This document shows positions 24,598 to 36,855 of a stretch of 64,000 nucleotides of DNA, piece after piece. Each line of letters opens with the position of its first letter. The stretch's first letter is position 1. Position numbers and translations under genes: made by a program. Source of the DNA: Gemmatimonadota bacterium (GTDB lineage Bacteria > Gemmatimonadota > Gemmatimonadetes > Gemmatimonadales > GWC2-71-9); contig JAZKBR010000008.1 of the NCBI GenBank assembly GCA_040388535.1, positions 1 through 64,000 of the forward strand. Direction: 5' to 3'. The notes below the pieces were generated by a model. That model was not told where the DNA came from. It saw nothing but the letters and a program-made list of their open reading frames with translations, and ran no database searches.

Positions 24598-27500
24598 ATG
24601 CCCCGTTTGTGCAGCGCTCGACTGCTCGTCCTGGCCGCGACTCTCGCGGTCACCCTCCCCGGCATCCTCCCGGGGCAGACCGCACCGTACCGACTCGGGC
24701 GCTGGAATGCCGATTCGCTGGGCAACCAGCGCGTGGTACTTCACGTCGACTCGACCTTCGATATCGCGGCGGTCCGGGCGCGGATCGCATGGCGGCGTCG
24801 GGATCCCCTGCCGGAACGGAAGCGGATCATCGTGACGGACGCTCTGGGCAATCGGGTGAGCGACCTGGTGGCGCTTGCCGTGCGCGCTGATTCGGGCGAC
24901 GTGGTCTTCCGTCCACGCGCCGGGATGGGCGAGTACTACCTCTACTATATGCCGTACACCGGATCGGTCCGCTCGAACTATCCGAAGATCAGCTACCCCG
25001 CGCCCGACTCGAGCAGCAACGGCGAATGGTTGCGGGATGTGCACACCCGGCGCGATCGGCTCCCCGCGGCGCAGACGGTCGCCTTCGAATCGGCCGACTC
25101 GATGTCGCTCATCTGGCCGATGGAAGTGACGGCGACTGCCAGTGAAGTCGCGGCCCGGCGCACGGCGGCGGGGCGCGCACCGTTCGTGGTGTTCGCCGAG
25201 GATCGCACCCGCCCGATCAAGATGACTGACGCACTGCCGCAGCGCTGGATCGGGAATGGTGCGCCGACCGGCGTGCAGGGAACGGCACAGCGCGACGAGT
25301 ATTTCGCCTTCCAGTTCGGCGTCTGGGCGCTGACCTCACTCGACTCGGTCCGAGTGGAGTTCGCTGCATTGCGCGGTCCGGCCGGGCGCACCATTGCCGC
25401 TCGCGCCTTCAACTGCATCACCACCGATGGCCGCGACTGGATCGGACGCCCGTTTCATCGTCGGGTGCAGGTCCCGGCCGGTGCGGTCGGCGCCGTGTGG
25501 TGCGGTCTGATGGTGCCGCGCGACGCGACTCCCGGTCGCTACACCGGAGGTGCGGTCGTCACTGCCGCAGCCGGGAAGCGCGTGTCGGTGCCGATTGCGC
25601 TCGATGTGGCGAAGTCGATGGCCGTGCGGCACGGCGACGATGAACCGTGGCGCCTCTCACGACTTCGCTGGCTCGATTCCCGCCTTGCGGCTGAGGGCGC
25701 GCCGACACCGCCTTACGCACCGGTGCGTGGGACACCGACGGGCGGCTTCACGCTCACGGGCCGCCGGGTCGTGATTGGTGCCACTGGTTTTCCACGGCAG
25801 ATCAGCTCGTACTTCGATGGTGCGATGACCGGCCTCAGTGCACGCGCTCGGCCGATGCTCAGCGGACCAGTGGCCCTCGAGGTCGCGGATGCTCAGGGTG
25901 CAGTGCTGCCCTGGCGCAGCAGTCCGGTCCGTGTCGTCTCGCAGACCGCATCCCGGGTCAGCTTTGCGGCGGCGAGTCGCGCCGGTTCCCTCGCGCTCGC
26001 CGTGCGAGGCGAACTCGAGTTCGACGGCAATCTCGAGTACACGGTGGCGCTCACGGCCGATCGCCTCACCGCACTTGGTGATGTGCGGCTCGTCCTGCCG
26101 ATGCAGCGAGATGTGGCGCGCTATCTGATGGGAATGAACAGCCCGGGCGGCGCGACACCCGAGCAGTACCAGTGGGCGTGGGACGTCAAGAAGAATCAGG
26201 ACGCTGTCTGGCTCGGTGATGTCAACGCAGGTGTGCAGCTCACGCTCAAGGATGAGCGATACGTCCGCCCGCTCAACACCAACTTCTACCAGCTGCAGCC
26301 GCTGGTGATGCCGCGCTCGTGGTCCAACGGCGGCAAGGGCGGCTGCACCTTCGCCACCGCCGGTACCAGCTACCGGGCGACCTGCTTCGGCGGCGCACGC
26401 ACACTCGCTCCGGGCGATACCCTCTTCTTCAACTTCCGTCTGCTGATCACGCCGTTCCACACCCTCGATCCCGATACGCACTTCGGCACCCGCTACTACC
26501 ACGCCTTCAAGCCGGTCGACACGGTGCGTGCCGCCGGTGCCAACCTGGTAAACGTCCACCACGCGACCAGCATCAATCCGTGGATCAACTATCCCTTCCT
26601 TCGCCCTGAGGCGATGAAGGCCTACGCCGATTCGCTCCACGCCGCCGGAATGCGCTTCAAGGTGTACTACACCGTGCGCGAGCTGACCTACCACGCGCCG
26701 GAGCTCTGGGCGCTGCGCACCCTCGGCAGCGAAGTGCTGGCCTCCGGACCGGGCGGCGGGCATTCGTGGCTGCAGGAGCACGTGCAACGCGACTACATCA
26801 CCGGCTGGGTGGTGCCGGAACTCCGCGACGTCGCGCTGGTGACGAGCGGTGTCTCGCGCTGGCACAATTTCTATGTCGAGGGAATGCAGTGGCTGACCGA
26901 ACATGCCGGCGTCGATGGCATCTATCTCGATGATGTGGCGTTCGACCGGACGACGATGCAGCGGATCCGCCGCGTGCTGACCTCGCACGGAACGCCGGGT
27001 GAGCGGATCGATCTCCACTCGGCGAATCAGTTCAACAACAACGATGGCTTCGCGAGCTCCGCGAATCTCTACCTCGAGCATTTCCCCTACATCGACCGGC
27101 TCTGGTTCGGCGAATATTTCAACTACGACTCGCCGCCCGACTACTGGCTGGTCGAGCTCTCGGGCATTCCCTTCGGCCTGATGGGTGAGATGCTGCAGGG
27201 TGGTGGCAATCCGTGGCGCGGGATGCTCTTCGGGATGTCGGCCCGACTTCCGTGGGCCGGCGATCCTCGGGCGCTCTGGCAGGCCTGGGATGACTTCGGC
27301 ATTGCTGGTGCGAAGCTCCGCGGCTGGTGGGCGCCCGATACACCGGTGCGAACCGGACGCCCCGACGTACTCGCGACGACGTACCAGCGCCCGAAGGGGT
27401 CGCTCGTTGCTGTCGCGAGCTGGGCCAAGGACACCGTCGATGTCCGGCTGCAGATCAACTGGCGCGCACTCGGCCTCGATTCCACCAGGGTGCGCATCGT

Positions 27501-27627
27501 GGCCCCGGCGATCGAGGGATTCCAGCCTGCCGCCACCTTCTCTCCCGGGGAGTCGATCCCGGTGGTGCCCGGCAAAGGGTGGTTGCTCCGGCTCCAGCCC
27601 TTTGACGCGCACGCGCGGCCCCGGTAG
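24598..27627 (+). CDS. Large secreted glycoside-hydrolase-like protein
   Basis: A 1009-residue exported protein. The signal peptide (MPRLCSARLLVLAATLAVTL) precedes a beta-rich N-terminal half. A middle region VKKNQDAVWLGDVNAGVQLT and the TIM-barrel-like C-terminal half (FKVYYTVRELTYHAPELWAL, VDGIYLDDVAFDRTTMQRIR, DRLWFGEYFNYDSPPDYW) recall the glycosidase-like DUF6067 proteins. The acidic pair in YLDDVAFD and the E in WFGEYF are possible catalytic residues (inference). ATG has GGAG 8 nt upstream. It is followed after 8 bp by the SH3-like gene. Substrate unknown. Confidence 0.72.
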   Translation: MPRLCSARLLVLAATLAVTLPGILPGQTAPYRLGRWNADSLGNQRVVLHVDSTFDIAAVRARIAWRRRDPLPERKRIIVTDALGNRVSDLVALAVRADSGDVVFRPRAGMGEYYLYYMPYTGSVRSNYPKISYPAPDSSSNGEWLRDVHTRRDRLPAAQTVAFESADSMSLIWPMEVTATASEVAARRTAAGRAPFVVFAEDRTRPIKMTDALPQRWIGNGAPTGVQGTAQRDEYFAFQFGVWALTSLDSVRVEFAALRGPAGRTIAARAFNCITTDGRDWIGRPFHRRVQVPAGAVGAVWCGLMVPRDATPGRYTGGAVVTAAAGKRVSVPIALDVAKSMAVRHGDDEPWRLSRLRWLDSRLAAEGAPTPPYAPVRGTPTGGFTLTGRRVVIGATGFPRQISSYFDGAMTGLSARARPMLSGPVALEVADAQGAVLPWRSSPVRVVSQTASRVSFAAASRAGSLALAVRGELEFDGNLEYTVALTADRLTALGDVRLVLPMQRDVARYLMGMNSPGGATPEQYQWAWDVKKNQDAVWLGDVNAGVQLTLKDERYVRPLNTNFYQLQPLVMPRSWSNGGKGGCTFATAGTSYRATCFGGARTLAPGDTLFFNFRLLITPFHTLDPDTHFGTRYYHAFKPVDTVRAAGANLVNVHHATSINPWINYPFLRPEAMKAYADSLHAAGMRFKVYYTVRELTYHAPELWALRTLGSEVLASGPGGGHSWLQEHVQRDYITGWVVPELRDVALVTSGVSRWHNFYVEGMQWLTEHAGVDGIYLDDVAFDRTTMQRIRRVLTSHGTPGERIDLHSANQFNNNDGFASSANLYLEHFPYIDRLWFGEYFNYDSPPDYWLVELSGIPFGLMGEMLQGGGNPWRGMLFGMSARLPWAGDPRALWQAWDDFGIAGAKLRGWWAPDTPVRTGRPDVLATTYQRPKGSLVAVASWAKDTVDVRLQINWRALGLDSTRVRIVAPAIEGFQPAATFSPGESIPVVPGKGWLLRLQPFDAHARPR

Positions 27628-27635
27628 ACTGACGA

Positions 27636-28778
27636 GTGCACCTAACCCGCCCAGCCACCCCATTTCGCCTCTTCCTTGTCCTGGGAATTCTCTCGGGTCG
27701 TGTAGCTGCGCCGCTCGCGGCGCAGTCCAATCCGGCGAAGCCGGCAGCGGCGCAGTCCAATCCGGCGAAGCCGGCAGCGGCGCAGTCCAATCCCGCGAAG
27801 CCGGCAGGGGCGCAGGCCAACCGTCGGGTCATCACCACCGACACCGAGTTCCTCAAAGAGCCGGGCGGGACCGGCCTGGTACGACTCGGTCGCACAACGC
27901 CGGTGATCGCGGGCACGACCAAAGGGACCTGGACCGAAGTCACGGTCGAGGGCTGGATCATCGGTAACGCGATGCGCGACGACAAACGCGATGGCTTTGA
28001 TGTCGCGGTCAATCTCGCCGTCGGCTCGCCCCTTCGCGCCGTGATGGGTGGCGGCGCCACGCTCGGCCTCGCCCGCGCCGGCGCGCTCTTCAATCGGGTC
28101 GAAGTGAAATCGGGATGGGTTCACGTGCGGCGCACCGGCTGGGTGCCGAAGAGCGCCGTGGGGAACGCCGACAAGCCCGCGCCACCACCGCCGCCTCCGC
28201 CGCCACCCCCGGCTGCAGCCAAGCCCGACGCGTCGAAGCCGACCGCCTCGAAGCCGGAGGCCGCACCAACGGCCGGGACCGCCAACGCTTCCGGCGTAAC
28301 TGTCGCTGCAGGGACGTCGCTTACCGCCCAGCCGAATGGCCCACCGATCGGCTCACTCGAAACGCCGGTGCACGCCGAAGTGCTGGAGCACCGCGCGGGG
28401 TGGAGCCGGGTCCGGATCGAGTCGTGGGTGCGCGATGCGGCCATTGGCGTCGCCAGCAGTGGCGGCATCACGGCGGCCGATATCCGGGCCGAGCCTGACA
28501 AGTTTGTCGGGCAGACGGTGGACTGGTCGCTGCAGGTCATCGCGGTACAGAAGGCCGATGAGCTCCGGCCGGAACTGCCACTGGGGCAGCCCTATGTGCT
28601 GGCGCGCGGACCGCTCCCCGAAACCGGCTTCGTCTATCTCACCGTAAGTGCGGATGACGCAGAGAAGTTCCGGGTGCTGCCACCACTCGCGCGGGTTCAG
28701 GTGCGCGCTACCATCCGCGCCGGAAAGACCCGTTTCCTTCCGACACCGGTCCTTACCTTCGTGCGCCGGCTCGATTGA
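27636..28778 (+). CDS. Secreted SH3-like domain protein with repeat and proline-rich linkers
   Basis: A 380-residue exported protein starting at GTG 27636. After the signal peptide come three copies of a 10-residue repeat (AAQSNPAKPA type) encoded by a 30-bp tandem repeat. Two bacterial SH3-like modules follow: about residues 65-170 (TWTEVTVEGWIIG, VRRTGWVPKS) and 225-275 (AGWSRVRIESWVRD). They are separated by a Pro10 run and Lys/Pro/Ala-rich linker. The C-terminal ~110 residues contain FVGQTVDWSLQVIAVQKADE. Likely binds cell-wall or envelope polymers; function unproved. Confidence 0.75.
   Translation: MHLTRPATPFRLFLVLGILSGRVAAPLAAQSNPAKPAAAQSNPAKPAAAQSNPAKPAGAQANRRVITTDTEFLKEPGGTGLVRLGRTTPVIAGTTKGTWTEVTVEGWIIGNAMRDDKRDGFDVAVNLAVGSPLRAVMGGGATLGLARAGALFNRVEVKSGWVHVRRTGWVPKSAVGNADKPAPPPPPPPPPPAAAKPDASKPTASKPEAAPTAGTANASGVTVAAGTSLTAQPNGPPIGSLETPVHAEVLEHRAGWSRVRIESWVRDAAIGVASSGGITAADIRAEPDKFVGQTVDWSLQVIAVQKADELRPELPLGQPYVLARGPLPETGFVYLTVSADDAEKFRVLPPLARVQVRATIRAGKTRFLPTPVLTFVRRLD
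27721..27810 (+). repeat. In-frame 30-bp tandem repeat, three copies
   Basis: Units at 27721-27750 and 27751-27780 are identical; the unit at 27781-27810 differs at a few bases. A partial fourth copy (CGCAGGCCAAC) follows. Each unit encodes ten residues of an Ala/Pro/Lys/Asn linker after the signal peptide of the SH3-like protein. Confidence 0.95.
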
Positions 28779-28793
28779 GCCAGTGGAGGCGCC

Positions 28794-29174
28794 GTGAATG
28801 AACAATTGAAGGAGCGGTTGCTGCGGCGCCTCGAGACCCTCTCCGACGAGCGCGGCTTCCAGGTACTCGACTATGTCGAGTTTCTCGAAAGCAAATACGC
28901 CGAGCGTGCCGCGCCCAGCAACGTCTTCTCGAAGATCACTGACACGGTGACCGATGCGATGCGTGCGGGGAAGCTCTCTGCCGATGCGATCTCCGGCACC
29001 GTGGGTCTCTTCGATGGCGCGTCCAAGGTGATGAAGGGTGTCGCATCTGCCGCGCAGGCTGTGGTGGCCGAGGCTTCGAAGACCGCCCAGACCATCACTG
29101 CACCAAAGCCGGCTGCACCGGTAACTCCACCCGACGCGACTCCACCCAACGACAGCACCGGGAGCACGACGTGA
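28794..29174 (+). CDS. Small hypothetical protein, helical N-terminus
   Basis: A 126-residue cytoplasmic protein with no family that I can name surely. The N-terminus (LKERLLRRLETLSDERGFQVLDYVEFLESKYAER) resembles the short DUF2281-like helical motif. The middle is amphipathic (VTDAMRAGKLSADAISGTVGLF; GASKVMKGVASAAQAVVAEA) and the tail is Pro/Thr-rich. The start is GTG with GGAGG 5 nt upstream. The stop overlaps the GTG of the permease gene (GTGA), so the two may be co-translated. Confidence 0.72.
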   Translation: MNEQLKERLLRRLETLSDERGFQVLDYVEFLESKYAERAAPSNVFSKITDTVTDAMRAGKLSADAISGTVGLFDGASKVMKGVASAAQAVVAEASKTAQTITAPKPAAPVTPPDATPPNDSTGSTT

Positions 29175-30630
29175 GCGAGAAGTCGACCACCGAATTCGTC
29201 CGCGGCATCGGCCCGTGGCAGGCCATCTCCCTGGTGGTCGGGACGATGATCGGCTCGGGCATCTTCATCGTCTCGGCCGGGATCGGTCGCGAGGTGAACG
29301 CGTGGGGACCTGGCGGCCTGATGCTGGTGTGGATCCTCACCGGCTTCATGACGGTAGCCGGTGCGCTGGCCTATGCCGAACTCGCGGCGATGATGCCGAA
29401 GGCGGGTGGTCAGTATGTCTTCCTGCGCGACGGCCTCAGTCCGGCGGCGGGCTTTCTCTTCGGGTGGACGCTCTTCGCCGTGATCCAGACGGGTACCATC
29501 GCCGCGGTCGCGGTCGCGATGGCCAAGTATCTCGGCATCTTCTTCCCCGCGCTCACCGATACCATCACGGTCTCGCTCGGCAGCATCCATCTTCCCGGCA
29601 CGACTGACGCGATTCCGATCGGCATCTCGGCGCAGCGCATCGTCGCGATCGCAAGCATCGTGATCCTGACTGCGATCAACGCGCGCGGTGTCTCACTCGG
29701 CGCGCGGTTGCAGACCTTCCTGACCGTGATCAAGTTCGCCGCACTGGCAATGCTGGTCGTGCTCGGCCTGCTCTTCTTCCGCAATGCCAGCGTGGCGTCG
29801 GCGAACTTCGGCCAGTTCTGGGGCACGGGTGACTGGAGCATTGCCATGCTGCCCGTGATCGGCGCGGCGATGGTCGGTTCGCTCTTCTCGAGTGACTCGT
29901 GGAACAACGTCACCTTCGCTGCGGCCGAAGTTCGCGAGCCCACGAAGAACCTGCCGCGCGCGCTGGCGCTGGGCACCGGGATCGTGACGCTGCTCTACAT
30001 CCTCTCCAATGTGGCGTACCTCAACGTGCTGCCATTCGTTGGCGATGCGGCCGGTGCCGACGCGGTGTCGCGCGGGATTCAGCACGCCACGCAGGACCGG
30101 GTCGGTGCGGCCGCGGTCGAGGCCATGCTCGGTTCGGTCGGTGGCCTCGTGATGGCAGGCTTCATCGTGATCTCGACGCTGGGTTGCAACGCCGGCCTCG
30201 TACTCGCGGGTCCGCGCGTCTACTACGCGATGGCCAAGGACGCGCTCTTCTTCCGCAAGGCGGGTGAACTGCACCCGGTGCATCGGACCCCGATCTTCGG
30301 CCTCGTGACGCAGGCCACCTGGGCGTCGGTGCTCTGTCTGTCGGGCACGTACAACCAGCTGCTCGACTACGTCATCTTCGCGTCGGTGCTCTTCTACTTC
30401 CTGACCACGCTGGCCCTCTTCCGGCTCCGGAAGATCCAGCCCGACCTGCCGCGCCCGGTGAAGGCCTGGGGATACCCGGTGGTCCCGGGGCTCTACCTCG
30501 TGGCGGCGGCCGGCCTGATGGTGGTCCTGCTGCTGAAGAAGCCGCTCTTTACCTGGCCGGGTCTGATCATCGTGGCCCTGGGGATCCCGGTCTACCTGAT
30601 CTGGCGCAAGAAGGAGTTCCCCGCCGCCGG

Positions 30631-30634
<4 letters not shown>
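29171..30634 (+). CDS. APC-superfamily amino acid permease
   Basis: Inner-membrane transporter of 487 residues with about 12 helices. TM1 has the APC signature GTMIGSGIFIVSAGI; the loop before TM3 reads YAELAAMMPKAGGQYVFLRDG. The region SLFSSDSWNNVTFAAAEVREPTKNLPRAL is the conserved TM6/loop. It resembles the LAT/SteT-like branch more than the two CAT-like permeases downstream. Substrate specificity is not predictable from motifs. GTG start coupled to the preceding small gene. Confidence 0.88.
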
Positions 30635-32167
<1,533 letters not shown>

Positions 32168-32176
32168 CTAACCGGG

Positions 32177-32205
32177 GGCGATCGGGCTGATCTGGCCTGA
32201 TCGCC
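32177..32205 (+). terminator. Stem-loop after guaB
   Basis: GGCGATCGGGC (32177-32187) pairs with GCCTGATCGCC (32195-32205) with one G-U, loop of 7 nt, 9 bp after the guaB stop. No T-run follows, so it is a terminator candidate or an RNA-stabilising stem. Confidence 0.5.
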
Positions 32206-32285
32206 TTCCGGCGCTTACGCTTAAGTCCTGTTCCACCCCCGTACCGCTTTACCACCCAGTTCAATGCCCTGCCTGTAACCTCAAC

Positions 32286-32304
32286 GGGAGGAGTTCTCTC
32301 CTCC
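32286..32304 (+). promoter_or_regulatory. GGAGGAG/CTCCTCC hairpin before the first CAT-like permease
   Basis: GGAGGAG (32287-32293) and CTCCTCC (32298-32304) form a perfect 7-bp stem with a TTCT loop, ending 12 nt before the GTG start. The stem contains the only strong SD-like sequence of the leader, at a distance that would normally be too far, so it may control translation. Confidence 0.5.
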
Positions 32305-32316
32305 GGGGTCAAAGCC

Positions 32317-33876
<1,560 letters not shown>

Positions 33877-33899
33877 CCGCTGCCTGACGTAGTTCCCTT

Positions 33900-33947
33900 C
33901 CGGGGCCAGTGCCCTCCGAGCACTTTTCGGAGCGTCACTGGTCCCGG
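33900..33947 (+). promoter_or_regulatory. Long hairpin between the two paralogous permeases
   Basis: CCGGGGCCAGTG (33900-33911) pairs with CACTGGTCCCGG (33936-33947) as 12 bp with one G-U. A nested CTCCG/CGGAG stem (33914-33918, 33928-33932) closes an AGCACTTTT loop. No T-run follows at once. It could terminate copy 1, stabilise its mRNA 3' end, or regulate copy 2. Confidence 0.6.
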
Positions 33948-33974
33948 CAGTCTTTCACCCTCCGGAGTTCCGCC

Positions 33975-35480
33975 ATGAGCATCTGGGCGACCAAGTCCAT
34001 TACCGCACTCCGTGCCGAAGCCGACGAGGTCGGCGAACACTCCCTGAAGCGATCGCTAAGCGCGACCAACCTCACGGCGCTCGGCATCGGGGCGATCATC
34101 GGCGCGGGCATTTTCGTCCTGACCGGACAGGCCGCAGCGCTGCACGCCGGTCCGGCCGTGCCGATCTCGATGATCCTCGTCGGCATCGCCTGTGCCTTCG
34201 CCGGGCTCTGCTACGCCGAGATGGCGAGTGCGGTGCCGGTGGCCGGCAGCGCCTACACGTACTCCTACGCCACGATGGGCGAACTGATCGCCTGGATCAT
34301 CGGCTGGGATCTGGTGCTCGAGTACGCCGCTGGCGCAGCCACGGTCGGGGTGGGCTGGTCGGGACACCTGGTCGATCTCTTCAAGAACTTCGGCATCGTG
34401 TTGCCGGCGAATCTCACCAACTCGCCGACGCAGTGGTGCACTTCTGCGGAAGTGACCGCGGCAGTGGCCGGCTGCGTGCATTCGGGATTGAATCTCACCG
34501 GCGCGCTCGTCAACCTGCCGGCGGTCTTCATCGTCGCGCTGATGTCCACCATTCTGGTGATCGGCATCAAGGAATCAGCGAGCGTCAACAACTTCATCGT
34601 GGTGCTCAAGCTCCTGATCGTGATGCTGATCATCTTCGTCGGGCTCGGGCATATCACGCCGGCCAACTGGCATCCGTTCATTCCGGCGAACACCGGTCAG
34701 TGGGGCACCTTCGGTCCGTCCGGCGTGCTGCGCGGCGCGGGGATGGTCTTCTTCGCGTACATCGGCTTCGATGCCGTCTCGACGGCGGCGCAGGAAGCGA
34801 AGAACCCGCAGCGTGACCTGCCGATCGGCATCCTGGGTTCGCTGGCGATCTGCACGCTGCTCTACGTCGCGGTCTCCGCGATCCTCACCGGCATGGTGCC
34901 GTACACCGAACTCAACGTGGCGGCGCCGGTTGCCTACGCGATCGAGAAGGTCGGCGCACCGGCATGGATCCGCATCCTCATCGATGTTGGTGCCGTGCTC
35001 GGCCTCGGCTCGGTGATTCTGGTGATGCTCCTGGGTCAGTCGCGGGTGTTCTACTCGATGTCGCGCGATGGATTGCTCGGCAAGTGGGCGGCTGCGGTGC
35101 ATCCGAAGTATCGCACGCCGTACCTCTCGACCATCTTCACCGGTGTGGCCGTCGGCCTCGCGACCGGCGTGCTGCCACTGCAGTTGCTGGGGCAGTTGGT
35201 GAACATCGGCACGCTGCTCGCATTCGTGCTGGTCTGCTACGGCGTGATGGTGCTGCGGAAGACTCGCCCCGATCTCGAGCGTCCGTTCAAGACGCCCTGG
35301 GTCCCGTTCGTGCCGATCATGGGCATTGTCTGCTGCCTGGGCCTGATGGCGACGCTGCCGGGCGATACCTGGATCCGGCTGATCGTCTGGTTGATCATCG
35401 GCTTTGCGATCTACTTCGGGTACGGCAAGAAGCACAGTGTGCTGCAGCAGCAGCGCGAAGCGGGGACTGTCCCGAAGTGA
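33975..35480 (+). CDS. APC-superfamily amino acid permease (CAT-like), copy 2
   Basis: Paralogue of the preceding gene (501 residues), very similar through TM1-TM3, the IGFDAVSTAAQEAKNPQRDL block and the last four helices, and different in the loop after TM4 (TQWCTSAEVTAAVAGC) and the termini. ATG 33975 has GGAG 8 nt upstream. Tandem duplication with divergence in the extracytoplasmic loop suggests different substrate ranges (inference). Confidence 0.9.
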   Translation: MSIWATKSITALRAEADEVGEHSLKRSLSATNLTALGIGAIIGAGIFVLTGQAAALHAGPAVPISMILVGIACAFAGLCYAEMASAVPVAGSAYTYSYATMGELIAWIIGWDLVLEYAAGAATVGVGWSGHLVDLFKNFGIVLPANLTNSPTQWCTSAEVTAAVAGCVHSGLNLTGALVNLPAVFIVALMSTILVIGIKESASVNNFIVVLKLLIVMLIIFVGLGHITPANWHPFIPANTGQWGTFGPSGVLRGAGMVFFAYIGFDAVSTAAQEAKNPQRDLPIGILGSLAICTLLYVAVSAILTGMVPYTELNVAAPVAYAIEKVGAPAWIRILIDVGAVLGLGSVILVMLLGQSRVFYSMSRDGLLGKWAAAVHPKYRTPYLSTIFTGVAVGLATGVLPLQLLGQLVNIGTLLAFVLVCYGVMVLRKTRPDLERPFKTPWVPFVPIMGIVCCLGLMATLPGDTWIRLIVWLIIGFAIYFGYGKKHSVLQQQREAGTVPK

Positions 35481-35522
35481 GCCCGTCGCGGCGAACGGGT
35501 CAGGCCTGATTACGTTTCCGGA

Positions 35523-36533
35523 ATGACGTCAACACCTCCTACCACGACGAGCGCTGCGGCCCAACAGGTCGCGGCGCTCGTTCGTTCCGGCAGGCTCTGC
35601 CTCACGACCCATGTGAACCCCGATGGTGACGGCCTCGGCTCGGAAGTCGGGCTGGTGCATATCCTCAGGGCACAGGGGATCGAAGCCATCATCACGAACC
35701 CCACGGCGACCCCCGAGCGCTTCGACTTCCTCTTCGCTGACCTCAAGGGCGTCGACAAGTCGCAGCAGGGCGTCAAGGAACTTCGTCGCGCCGATGCGAT
35801 CCTGGTGCTCGACATCGCCGACCTGAGTCGACTCGGCGGGCTCGCTGACACGGTGCGCGATCGTGGCGTTCCGGTGGGGTGCATCGACCATCACGCCAGC
35901 GCCGGAGTCCTGCCGCCCGGGCCGCGGTATGTGGACGACAGTGCGGCCGCCACCGGCGAGCTGATCTACCTGCTCGCTCGCGAGCTCGGCTGGGCGGTCC
36001 CGCTCGAAGCTGCGCGTGCGCTCTATGTGGCACTGGTGACCGACACCGGCGGCTTCCGCTTCTCGAACACCCGGCCCCGCACCCTGCAGATTGCCTCCGA
36101 GCTGCTCGCCCTCGGTGTCGACACCGAGCAGATCTACCTCGACGTCTATGCCAGTGCGCCGATCGGTCGGCCACGACTTCTCGCCGAAGTGCTGCAGACC
36201 CTCGTGGTGGAGATGCCACTGGGGCTCGCATGGGTCACCGTGCCGCCTGGCGCCCTCGAACGTCACGAGGTCGACCCCGATGACCTCGACGGGGCCGTGG
36301 AGCACGCACGCTCGATTCGCGGGGTGCGGATGGCACTCCTCTTCCGCGAGATGTCGGGGGGCCGGGTCAAGGTCTCCCTGCGCAGCGTGGGGCAGGTCGA
36401 TGTGGCCGCGCTGGCCAAGCAGTTCGGTGGCGGCGGGCACACCAAGGCCGCCGGCGTGGCGATCCACGGCTCACTCGCCGAGGTGCAGGCCACGGTGCTC
36501 GCGGGAGCCCGGAAGTACCTGGCCGGGGCCTGA
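35523..36533 (+). CDS. nrnA: DHH/DHHA1 phosphoesterase, NrnA type
   Basis: Bifunctional oligoribonuclease and pAp phosphatase candidate (336 residues). It degrades nano-RNA dinucleotides, including pGpG from c-di-GMP turnover. DHH-domain motifs: THVNPDGDGLGSE, VLDIADLSRLG, CIDHHAS and the late ALVTDTGGFRFSNT. The DHHA1 substrate motif FGGGGHTKAAG is near the C-terminus. It starts 42 bp after the permease. A relation to the GGDEF and HD-GYP genes of the window is possible by function only. Confidence 0.92.
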   Translation: MTSTPPTTTSAAAQQVAALVRSGRLCLTTHVNPDGDGLGSEVGLVHILRAQGIEAIITNPTATPERFDFLFADLKGVDKSQQGVKELRRADAILVLDIADLSRLGGLADTVRDRGVPVGCIDHHASAGVLPPGPRYVDDSAAATGELIYLLARELGWAVPLEAARALYVALVTDTGGFRFSNTRPRTLQIASELLALGVDTEQIYLDVYASAPIGRPRLLAEVLQTLVVEMPLGLAWVTVPPGALERHEVDPDDLDGAVEHARSIRGVRMALLFREMSGGRVKVSLRSVGQVDVAALAKQFGGGGHTKAAGVAIHGSLAEVQATVLAGARKYLAGA

Positions 36534-36592
36534 GATCCCCTTGTATGACCCGCTGCCCGGACTAGCTTCCCGGCACGAAAGGGAAGGTGTTC

Positions 36593-36841
36593 ATGACGAC
36601 GGAATCAGCGGTGGACGTTTTCGAGCGAATCGAGCAGGGGCTGCAGACGATCCGGCCCTATATCGCTTCCCATAAGGGGACGCTCGAGGTCATCGACTTC
36701 GACCCCCTCGAAGGGAAGCTGTTCGTGCGCCTCGGTGGCACCTGCAAGGGGTGCGCGGCCTCCACCATCACGCTTAAGCAAGGCATCGAGACCAGGCTTC
36801 GGCAGTCGGTACCAGAGGTCAAGCTGGTCGAAGCGGTCTAG
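36593..36841 (+). CDS. NifU C-terminal-domain (Nfu-like) Fe-S scaffold
   Basis: An 82-residue stand-alone Nfu domain. The cluster-binding CxxC is in GGTCKGCAASTITLKQGIE, and the N-terminal helix reads VFERIEQGLQTIRPYI. It should carry or hand over 4Fe-4S clusters. ATG 36593 has GGGAAGG 5 nt upstream; a GTG two codons before is less good. Mrp follows after 14 bp, a natural partner in Fe-S trafficking. NadA and ETF-QO in this window are potential clients. Confidence 0.93.
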   Translation: MTTESAVDVFERIEQGLQTIRPYIASHKGTLEVIDFDPLEGKLFVRLGGTCKGCAASTITLKQGIETRLRQSVPEVKLVEAV

Positions 36842-36855
36842 AGGGATATCGCATC

